NCBI RefSeq assembly: GCF_019710475.1
Contig: NZ_JAJFAX010000003.1
Span: 434,001 to 498,000, forward strand
DNA length: 64,000 nucleotides
Reading direction: 5' to 3'
Source of the DNA: Glycomyces sp. TRM65418
GTDB taxonomy: Bacteria > Actinomycetota > Actinomycetes > Mycobacteriales > Micromonosporaceae
In this document: one piece after another, positions 43,306 through 50,200 of the stretch
Numbering within the stretch: the first letter of the stretch is position 1
How the letters are laid out: each line of letters starts with the position of its first letter
The notes under the pieces: model-generated
What the model was told of the DNA's origin: nothing
Databases searched by the model: none
Seen by the model: only the letters and a program-made list of their open reading frames with translations
Program-made: the position numbers and the translations under genes

Positions 43306-44376
43306 TCAGCCGGTGACGACGGGGCGGACCGAGCCGCGCAGGACGAGGTGGGTGCCGAGGACGGTGTGGGGCGGGGGGCCGCCCTGGCGGGCGTGCTCCA
43401 GCGCGAGCCGCACGGCGGTGCGCCCGAGTTCCTCGTGCGGCTGGTAGACCGTGGTGAGGTCGATGTCCGCGGCGGGCGGCAGGTCGTCGAAGCCGACCAT
43501 GGAGACGTCCTCGGGCACGCGGAGGCCGTGCTCGATCAGGGCCTGCCGCGCGCCGGCGGCGATCTGGTCGTTGCCGGCGAACACGGCGGTGAAGTCCGGC
43601 GCGCCGGCGGCCAGCCGCGCCTTCATCATCCGGTAGCCCTCGAACCGCTCGAAGGTGCCGTCGACCTCCAGGTCGGGGTCGTGGGGCACGCGGTGCGCGG
43701 CCAGGGCGTCGCGGTAGCCCTCGATCCTGGCGTCGGCGGTGGTGTAGCCGGGGCGACGACCGAGGTACAGGATCCGCTTGTGGCCGTTGGAGAGCAGGTG
43801 GCTCGTGGCCGCGAACGCCCCGCCGGTGTTGTCGTACTCGACGACCACCGCGGGCACGTCGGGGCCGAGCGGCGGCCTGCCGCACAGCACGAGCCGGGAG
43901 CCGATGGCCGCGAGCGCGTGGGCGTACCGGCTCATGCGGGCGCGGTACTCGTCGTCGGCGGCCACGTTGCCGACGAGGATGACCGCTTCGGGGTGCTGCT
44001 CGCGCATGAACTGGACCATGGCGAGTTCGCGTTCGGCGTCGCCGCCGGTGGTGCCGATCTGGCAGAGCCGGCTGTCCTCGGCCGCCTGGGTCTGGACCCC
44101 TTGGGCGACATGGGCGTAGTGCGGGGAGATCACCGAGTTGACGATGATGGCGATGCTCTTGCGGGTGGTGCCGCTGAGGGCGCGGGCGTGGTGGTTGGCG
44201 ACGTAGTCGAGCTCTTCGACGGCGCGCATGACCTTGCTGCGGGTGGCGGGGGCGGCGGGGTAGCTGCCGGAGAGGATGCGGGAGACCGTGGCGACGGAGA
44301 CGCCGGCGCGTTCGGCCACCTCGCGGATGGTGGTGTGGCGCGTCCCGTCAGCTGAACCGTTCGCCTTGCGCGCCAC
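43306..44376 (-). CDS. LacI family transcriptional regulator of the glycan-degradation locus
   Basis: 356 residues. The N-terminal HTH TIREVAERAGVSVATVSRIL (about 16-35) is followed by the hinge and the sugar-sensing domain, with TAVFAGNDQIAAGARQAL and MVGFDDLPPAADIDLTTV. GTG start at 44376. It lies between the xylanase and the sugar-binding-protein genes, all on the minus strand, so it is the natural local regulator of one or both. Its own upstream region contains AACGTTTACG, a sequence also found at the start of the PL11 gene. Which operator it binds is open. Confidence 0.85.
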   Translation of the reverse strand: MARKANGSADGTRHTTIREVAERAGVSVATVSRILSGSYPAAPATRSKVMRAVEELDYVANHHARALSGTTRKSIAIIVNSVISPHYAHVAQGVQTQAAEDSRLCQIGTTGGDAERELAMVQFMREQHPEAVILVGNVAADDEYRARMSRYAHALAAIGSRLVLCGRPPLGPDVPAVVVEYDNTGGAFAATSHLLSNGHKRILYLGRRPGYTTADARIEGYRDALAAHRVPHDPDLEVDGTFERFEGYRMMKARLAAGAPDFTAVFAGNDQIAAGARQALIEHGLRVPEDVSMVGFDDLPPAADIDLTTVYQPHEELGRTAVRLALEHARQGGPPPHTVLGTHLVLRGSVRPVVTG

Positions 44377-44399
44377 TGCACCCGCCCTTGTTAAACTCG

Positions 44400-44420
44400 C
44401 TCGATAACGTTTACGGAAAC
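44400..44420. promoter_or_regulatory. Candidate LacI operator upstream of the lacI-family gene
   Basis: The plus strand carries CGATAACGTTTACGGAAAC (44402-44420). It has an imperfect palindrome centred on AACGTT, the usual LacI/GalR centre, and lies 25-45 bp before the GTG of the regulator, suggesting autoregulation. The 10-mer AACGTTTACG recurs at the PL11 start (50002-50011). Confidence 0.4.
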
Positions 44421-44470
44421 AATGATTCCCGTTCCGGGGCGGCGTGTCAAGGTCGGGCGGGGCGACGGAA

Positions 44471-44506
44471 AGCGGCCCGGGGTCGATGCCGTTCCCCCGG
44501 GCCGCT
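44471..44506 (-). terminator. Terminator of the orphan sugar-binding-protein gene
   Basis: AGCGGCCCGGGG (44471-44482) pairs perfectly with CCCCGGGCCGCT (44495-44506) around a 12-base loop, 11 bp after the stop codon at 44518. Confidence 0.82.
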
Positions 44507-44517
44507 CCCCGCGGCGG

Positions 44518-45819
44518 TCACTGCTCGGAGGCGAAGAGGGTCTCGGCCTCGGTGAAGAACAGCGACGCGGCCTCGTCCGGGGTCATCTGGCCGTACTGGA
44601 CCTGCTCGTAGATCTCGGTGTACTTGGCCTCGATCGCGCCCGCGGCCGCGGGCGGCATCACCGGCGCGTCGGCGAGGTGCTGATCGACGGTGGCCTCGTA
44701 GTCGATGACGGCCTGCGAGGCCTCGTCGAGTTCGACGCTCTCCAGACCGGTGTTGGTGGAGGGAATGCCGCGGTTGGTGCCCATGACCGCGATGGCCTCG
44801 GGGTCGTGGAGGAGGAAGTCGATGAGCTTGGCGCTGGCCTCGGCCTGCTCGGTGTTGGCGCCGATGACGTACTGCACCGACGGGCGCAGGTGGAGGGCCA
44901 GGTTGCCGGGGTCGGCGGTGGGCGGCGGGGCGATGTCGAGCCTGCCGCCGTTGTCGGTCACGGTGGACCAGTAGCCGTTGATGGCGGTGTCCCAGCGGAT
45001 CTCGGTGGCGACGAGGTCGCCGGCCATGCCGCCGCCGGTCCATTCGGCCACGGTCTCGGCGGAGGGGATCGCGCCCTGCTCGGCGAAGGGCACGCTGGTC
45101 CCCCACCACTCGACGAGCTGCTCCTGGGTGAAGTTCAGGCTCGCGGCGTCGTCGCTGTAGAAGCTGCCGCCCTGCTGGCGCAGCCACAGCTCCAGGAACA
45201 GGTACGAGGAGGCCCAGTCGACGCCGCCCCAGCGGCCCTCGCCGAGGGCGGTGGTCAGCTCGGCGACGAGGTTGCCGTAGTCCTCCCAGGTGTAGCCGGC
45301 CTCGGGCGGGGCGATGCCGTGCTCCTCGAACCAGTCGGCGCGGTAGATGAGACCGAAGACGTTGCTGCCCACGGGGACGGCGATGAGCTGGCCGTCGAGC
45401 GTGGCGGTGTCGAGCATGCCCTCGCGGAAGTCGTCGGTCTTGACGAGGCCGTCGAGGGGCAGCAGCATGCCGCTGGAGCCGAACTGGCGCAGGCGCGGGT
45501 AGTCCATCTGGAACACGTCGGGCAGGTCGCGCGAGGCCATGCGGCCGGTCAGGCCCTCCCAGTAGACGGGGTAGTCCGCGAAGTTCGTGCGGACCTCGAT
45601 GCCCTCGTTCTTGGCCGTGAACAGGTCGACGGCCTGCTTGGTGACCTCGGCGCGGGCGTCGTCGCCCCACCACTCGAAGCTGATGGTGACGGGGTCGTCG
45701 GCCGTGCCGGCGGGGCCGTCGTCGCCGCATGCGGCGGCCGCGCCGAGCGCTGCGGTGGCCGCGGCGCCGGTGAGCAGGGTCCGGCGGCGGATCGGGTTGC
45801 GGACGGGGTGGTGGATCAT
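44518..45819 (-). CDS. Orphan extracellular sugar-binding lipoprotein (family 1)
   Basis: 433 residues. The start (IRRRTLLTGAAATAAL) combines a twin-arginine-like RRRTLL with a lipobox ending in AAAC (Cys near 31). The mature part is a cluster 1 solute-binding protein, with ISFEWWGDDARAEVTKQAVDLF at its start and VIGANTEQAEASAKLIDFLL near the C-terminus. No permease or ATPase gene adjoins it. It would have to share permeases encoded elsewhere, perhaps the LplBC pair at 18.6-20.5 kb. ATG at 45819 with AGGAG ten bases upstream. Its promoter carries the operator shared with the PL26 gene, tying it to rhamnogalacturonan use. Confidence 0.83.
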   Translation of the reverse strand: MIHHPVRNPIRRRTLLTGAAATAALGAAAACGDDGPAGTADDPVTISFEWWGDDARAEVTKQAVDLFTAKNEGIEVRTNFADYPVYWEGLTGRMASRDLPDVFQMDYPRLRQFGSSGMLLPLDGLVKTDDFREGMLDTATLDGQLIAVPVGSNVFGLIYRADWFEEHGIAPPEAGYTWEDYGNLVAELTTALGEGRWGGVDWASSYLFLELWLRQQGGSFYSDDAASLNFTQEQLVEWWGTSVPFAEQGAIPSAETVAEWTGGGMAGDLVATEIRWDTAINGYWSTVTDNGGRLDIAPPPTADPGNLALHLRPSVQYVIGANTEQAEASAKLIDFLLHDPEAIAVMGTNRGIPSTNTGLESVELDEASQAVIDYEATVDQHLADAPVMPPAAAGAIEAKYTEIYEQVQYGQMTPDEAASLFFTEAETLFASEQ

Positions 45820-45925
45820 CGTTGACGCACTCCTATGGGGTGAGGGGTCCCGCCGCGGCGGGGCTTGCGGATCGGATCGGTCGGCCTCGGGGGCCGAGGC
45901 GAGTGGTTCACGGACGGGCAGAGAC

Positions 45926-45984
45926 TTAAATCGTTTTAACTTTTCGCTCGCGCCACCATAGAACGCGTTTTCCAGCACTGTCAA
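45926..45984 (-). promoter_or_regulatory. Promoter and operator TTAAATCGTTTTAA of the orphan binding protein
   Basis: On the minus strand, TTGACA (45984-45979) and TATGGT (45960-45955) are spaced 18 bp. Just past the predicted start site lies TTAAATCGTTTTAA (45926-45939 on +), matching TTAAAACGCTTTAA at 50155-50168 in the form TTAAAwCGyTTTAA. Both sites lie in the same place relative to their promoters. Confidence 0.65.
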
Positions 45985-46011
45985 GGGCCGTGGGCGACGT
46001 TTCGGCGTCGG

Positions 46012-47700
46012 CTACGCCTCACCCGCGAAGAACCGCGCGCGGTACACGTGCCGACCGGGTTCGAGGACGCCCCGGAGCACGGGGAGGACGGTGCTCGGCC
46101 AGTACAGGTGCGTGCCGGGCATCGGCGCGAGCAGCTCGGGCCGCCGCAGCCCGTCGTCGTCGACGATCTCGCTGCGGACGCCCTGGGAGGTCACCACGAT
46201 CCGGTCGTTGGCGACCGCGGCGTCGCAGCCCTCCCGCGGCACGCACCACCCGCCCTCCCCGGTGTGGAGGGTCCGGCCGGTCGCGATCTCGTGGACGCGG
46301 GTGTGCCAGCCGTCGACGCCGGCCTCCATCGAGGTGGTGACGGTGACGTCCTCCCAAGGCCGCCACACGACCATGAGCGTGCGGCCGTCGAGGCGGCCGC
46401 CCTCGGAGTCCTCGCGGCCCCTCCAGCGGACGCCGTCCTCGGAGAGCACGAGCGCACCGTCCGGCACGGCCGCCTCGAGGCCGGGCCCGTTCGCCGCGTG
46501 CGAGAACCCGGCGAGGCTCGAGTAGGCGAACTTCCCGTAGGTGTCCCTGCCGCCGCGCATCTTCGCGCGCCACGACTGGGCGTTGAGCCGGGTCACGTGC
46601 CCGGCCTCGTCGCGGACGTGGACGGCGCGCACCGCCAGGTTCGGCTCGACCACCGGACCGGGGACCGCTGGAGCGGACGTCCAGAACGGATGGTCGGCTC
46701 CGGCGAGCAGCCCGGCGAAGGCCTTCGTGGCCCACCACGGGGAGCCGGCGGTGAGGTACTGCTCCACCACGGCGTCGTTCGGGTAGCCGTAGCCCACGCT
46801 CAGGCGCCCGTCGGGCTCCAGGATCGGCTTGTCCCACCACCACTGGAGGTGGCGGCGGCTGAACCCGGCGGCCTCGGCCCACGGCACGGCCTCGACGTCC
46901 GCGGCGGCCAGCGCACCCCACAGCGACCCCTGTGCGAAGCGGTAGCCGAGGCTGCGCCCGTAGGGGACGGCCGCGCCGTCGGCCGCGAACCAGGACCGGA
47001 ACGTGCGGGCGAACGCGGCGGCGGGCTCGACGAACCGGTCGTCGCCGCTGAGGCGGTAGTGGAGCAGCCCGTACGTGTGGAACGCGAACGGGTTGTAGTA
47101 GTCGACCCGGCCGCCGGGGCCGTCCTCGAAGACGCCGTCGCGCAGCAGGAACTCGCCGATGCGGTCGAGATGGGCGGCGGCGACGGCGGGGTCGCGGTCG
47201 GCGCCGATCCGGTCGAGGCCGTGGCCGACGAGGACCGGGAACCAGTGCCAATTGCTGTCGACCACGCCGGTGGCGTAGGCCTTGCCGAGCCAGTCCGCGA
47301 CGTGGTCTTTGTCCTTGGGTCCGAGCGGGTCCCAGAGGTGCTCGGGGGCGGCGGCGAGGGCCCAGCCGACGGCGGCGGCCTCGACGCAGCGCTGGTCGGC
47401 GTCGTTCAGGTCGCCGACGTACCAGGCGTCGCCGGGGTCGAGGGCGCGCGCGAGCGTGGCGCTGAGGAGCGCCCACAGGTCCGGGGCGACCGCGGTCTTC
47501 GCGGCGGTCAGGCCCCAGAGCGGGCGGGTGAGCAGTTCGAACCAGTTCTCCAGGTGGGAGTGGTTCGACATGGTCACCGGCATGGCGTCGGGGCCTTGGG
47601 CGGCCAATTCGACGGCGGGTCGGCCGATCGCGACCGCGGCGGCCTGCCAGCCGGCGCGGGTCGGTTCGAGCGGGCCGAACGCCCGCAGAGGTGAGGTCAC
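46012..47700 (-). CDS. DUF2264 / glycoside hydrolase family 154 protein
   Basis: 562 residues with no signal peptide, so probably cytoplasmic. N-terminal (alpha/alpha)-barrel with NHSHLENWFELLTRPLWGLT (about 46-65), DSNWHWFPVLVGHGLDR and YYNPFAFHTYGLLHYRLSG. The beta-rich C-terminal half carries LNAQSWRAKMRGGRDTYGKF. DUF2264 is the domain of GH154, which includes beta-glucuronidases acting on plant or rhamnogalacturonan-derived glycans. I choose the GTG at 47700 because PLEPTRAGWQAAA at the N-terminus aligns with the family start; ATGs at 47583 or 47571 are alternatives, and all have weak ribosome sites. It lies 80 bp after the PL11 gene and is probably co-transcribed with it. Confidence 0.8.
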   Translation of the reverse strand: MTSPLRAFGPLEPTRAGWQAAAVAIGRPAVELAAQGPDAMPVTMSNHSHLENWFELLTRPLWGLTAAKTAVAPDLWALLSATLARALDPGDAWYVGDLNDADQRCVEAAAVGWALAAAPEHLWDPLGPKDKDHVADWLGKAYATGVVDSNWHWFPVLVGHGLDRIGADRDPAVAAAHLDRIGEFLLRDGVFEDGPGGRVDYYNPFAFHTYGLLHYRLSGDDRFVEPAAAFARTFRSWFAADGAAVPYGRSLGYRFAQGSLWGALAAADVEAVPWAEAAGFSRRHLQWWWDKPILEPDGRLSVGYGYPNDAVVEQYLTAGSPWWATKAFAGLLAGADHPFWTSAPAVPGPVVEPNLAVRAVHVRDEAGHVTRLNAQSWRAKMRGGRDTYGKFAYSSLAGFSHAANGPGLEAAVPDGALVLSEDGVRWRGREDSEGGRLDGRTLMVVWRPWEDVTVTTSMEAGVDGWHTRVHEIATGRTLHTGEGGWCVPREGCDAAVANDRIVVTSQGVRSEIVDDDGLRRPELLAPMPGTHLYWPSTVLPVLRGVLEPGRHVYRARFFAGEA

Positions 47701-47780
47701 AGTGGTGCTGGCTTTCAGGTCGGGGCGGGGCCGACGCCCGCTCGTGGCGGACGGCGGCCCCGCGGTGTCCGGTGGACGGT

Positions 47781-50015
47781 TCAGTAGGTGATGTCGGGCC
47801 TGGGCGGCGCGCTCATGCCCGCGCCCAGGAAGTAGTCGACGTGGTGGGACTGCATGTAGCCCTTGACGGTCATGTCGTTCCGGTAGGCCGGGTTGTGCGC
47901 CAGGGTGTACAGCCGGATGTCGCTCGGCCGATCGGTGGTGAAGATGATCAGCTCGTTGTACGAGCTGTTGGGAAGGACGACCTCCTCGCGCCAGTCGCCG
48001 AGGATGTCGGCGAGCAGGGTGGGTTGGCTGCGCGGCCCGAGGACACCGCCGTAGCTCCAGGTCTGCTCCAGCCGCGGCAGGCTGTTGGTCGTGGTGGGGT
48101 TGTTCGGGTCCCACTTCTCGATCTTGCCGCTGTTGAACAGCTCCATCGTGACGTCGCCGTCCCACCACAGGCCCATCTGCGGGTAGGGCCGCAGGTTGGT
48201 GTCGGGCTCGGTCAGCCGGTTGCTCGGGGCGTTGTAGAGGCCGTCGAACGACCAGACCTCCATGCCCGGGTGCCGCGGGTCGACGTCGCCGGCCATGCCG
48301 CGTCCGACGTCGGCGGTACCGCTCAGCACGTGCTTCCAGATGATCCGACCGGTGGCGGCATCGTAGTAGTACTCGCGCAGCCCGCTCGGGTTGTCCTGCT
48401 GCACGGCGTAGCCTTCCAGGCCCGGTCGGCTCGGGTCCATGTCGGCGATGTGGAAGCGGTCGCCGTGCACGACGCCCTGGCTGCCCATCGAATAGCGCAG
48501 GCTGCCGTCGCCGTTGAGGACGAATCCGATCTCGACGAACTCGTCGGTGCCGTTCCCGTCGACGTCGAGGCAGCGGCTGTTGTGCCCGTCCGGGTGGTTC
48601 CCGTTGCCGCGCAGCCACTTCCACTGCAGGTTGACGCTGCTGCCGTTGAAGTTCCAGGCGCTCACCATGAGGTTGAACCCGCCGTTGCCGATGCGGTTCT
48701 TCATGAAGGCGACCAGGCTCGGCGTTTCGCCGTCGAGGTGGCAGGCGGCGAACCGGGCGTACATCGGGCCGTCCGAGAGGTAGTCGGTGGGCACCTTCGC
48801 CGAGGAGCGGAGCGCGCCGGTCCGCCCGTCGAGGATGGCGATGAACTGCTCGGTGTCATTGGAGTGGTTGAATCTGGCGCCGTTGCCGAAGGTCACGCCG
48901 TTGGCGATCCTGACCGCGACTTCGGCCCGGCCGTCGCTGTCGAAGTCGTAGACGGTGACGCCGTCGTTGTGACCGACGTTGATGGTGGCCGAGCCGCCTT
49001 CGATGTTGTTCTGGTCGGTGCTGTTGGGCCCCATGTCGACTTCCCAGAGGAAGGCGCCCTTGCCGGAGTAGGCCTCGATCTTCTGCGGGGAGGTCTGGCG
49101 GTCGACCACGTAGTCGTAGGCGCCGTCGCCGTCGAGGTCGCCGACCCAGGTGAAGTTGATCGGGCCGCCGTTGCGCAGCGGAATGCGGACGGCCGGTTCG
49201 TCGGCGTGGTCGGCCGTCAACGTGAATCCGGGGCTCCGCTCCTGCTCGACGCCGCCGACGACCGGGGCGACCCGGTACGTGTTCGACTGGGACAGGTTCG
49301 CGGTGCGGTCGAGGTAGTTGGTGCCGCCCGTCAGCGGGCTCGAGTTGAGCTTCACCTCGTTGCCGCCGCCGGCCGACCGGTAGACGTTGAAGCCGATGCC
49401 CGTGGGGTCGAGCCCGAGCAGGCGCCAGCTGACCAGGACGTCGCCGCCGTTCCGTACGGCCACGACGCCTCGGTCGAGATCCTCCATCGGACGGGTCCCC
49501 TGCGCCGGGCTCCCGCCCGTGGCGACGTCGAGGTAGTCGATGTTGGCGAGGCCCGACGCGGTGGTGGCGACGAGGCGGACCGTGTTGGAGCCCGCCTTCA
49601 CCGGCACGGTGACCGAGTTGGTGGACCAGGCGTTCCACGCGCCGGTGCTCGCGAACCCGACCGCGGACCGCGCCGTCGAGCCGTTGACCTGGACGTCGGC
49701 CGGGCGGGTGTCGCTCCCGCCGCTGGCGTAGCGGATCCCGAGGGTCGCGGTGCCCGCCTGGGAGGCGTTGAACGTGAACGCCACGGCGGCGCCGACGGCG
49801 TTGGGGGTGTTGCAGAATCCGCTGCCGGAGTAGCCGGAGTGGTTCGCGTCGACCGTGCCGTCGCAGACGGCCGGCGACCGCTCGGCCTCGTACCTGCCGT
49901 CCTGGGCGTGCGAGGTCGCGGTGCTCGCGGCGAAGCCTCCCGCGAGCGCCAGCAGGGCGACCGCGGCCCCGGCGACCCAGCGCCGCAATGGCGCTCTTCG
50001 CGTAAACGTTTCCAT
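47781..50015 (-). CDS. Secreted rhamnogalacturonan lyase, PL11, with N-terminal CBM35-like module
   Basis: 744 residues. A signal peptide (about 1-38, METFTRRAPLRRW then a hydrophobic core) is followed by a CBM35-like module (YEAERSPAVC to YLDVATGG, about 42-165). The PL11 beta-propeller comes next: RGVVAVRNGGDVLVSWRLLG, then calcium-type loops DLDGDGAYDY, DFDSDGRAEVAV and DVDGNGTDEF, and a C-terminal GDWREEVVLP. It cleaves the rhamnogalacturonan I backbone of pectin by beta-elimination outside the cell. ATG at 50015 follows GGGAG at five bases. Divergent from the PL26 gene. Confidence 0.92.
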   Translation of the reverse strand: METFTRRAPLRRWVAGAAVALLALAGGFAASTATSHAQDGRYEAERSPAVCDGTVDANHSGYSGSGFCNTPNAVGAAVAFTFNASQAGTATLGIRYASGGSDTRPADVQVNGSTARSAVGFASTGAWNAWSTNSVTVPVKAGSNTVRLVATTASGLANIDYLDVATGGSPAQGTRPMEDLDRGVVAVRNGGDVLVSWRLLGLDPTGIGFNVYRSAGGGNEVKLNSSPLTGGTNYLDRTANLSQSNTYRVAPVVGGVEQERSPGFTLTADHADEPAVRIPLRNGGPINFTWVGDLDGDGAYDYVVDRQTSPQKIEAYSGKGAFLWEVDMGPNSTDQNNIEGGSATINVGHNDGVTVYDFDSDGRAEVAVRIANGVTFGNGARFNHSNDTEQFIAILDGRTGALRSSAKVPTDYLSDGPMYARFAACHLDGETPSLVAFMKNRIGNGGFNLMVSAWNFNGSSVNLQWKWLRGNGNHPDGHNSRCLDVDGNGTDEFVEIGFVLNGDGSLRYSMGSQGVVHGDRFHIADMDPSRPGLEGYAVQQDNPSGLREYYYDAATGRIIWKHVLSGTADVGRGMAGDVDPRHPGMEVWSFDGLYNAPSNRLTEPDTNLRPYPQMGLWWDGDVTMELFNSGKIEKWDPNNPTTTNSLPRLEQTWSYGGVLGPRSQPTLLADILGDWREEVVLPNSSYNELIIFTTDRPSDIRLYTLAHNPAYRNDMTVKGYMQSHHVDYFLGAGMSAPPRPDITY
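50002..50013. promoter_or_regulatory. Candidate LacI operator overlapping the PL11 start codon
   Basis: GTAAACGTTTCC on the plus strand (50002-50013) contains the palindromic AAACGTTT and overlaps codons 1-5 of the PL11 gene. On the minus strand it reads GGAAACGTTTAC. The 10-mer AACGTTTACG also occurs upstream of the lacI-family gene at 44.4 kb. Confidence 0.35.
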
Positions 50016-50111
50016 GATTGCTCCCATCATGCCGGGCGAACGGAGCGTCGATGTGACCGGGGACGGCCGTAGTCGTGATCGTCTCGGTGTCGGTTAGCTG
50101 ATCTCAGCCGG

Positions 50112-50168
50112 TTGACTGGGCATCGACGTTTGGCTATATTGAGCCACTCAGATGTTAAAACGCTTTAA
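50112..50168 (+). promoter_or_regulatory. Promoter and operator TTAAAACGCTTTAA of the PL26 gene
   Basis: TTGACT (50112-50117) and TATATT (50135-50140) with 17-bp spacing make a strong promoter. The operator TTAAAACGCTTTAA (50155-50168) begins about eight bases after the predicted start site. It matches the operator before the orphan binding protein. A LacI-family repressor is the likely ligand. Confidence 0.68.
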
Positions 50169-50200
50169 GCAGCGATGTCAATCGTCCCCTTGGAGGCACC

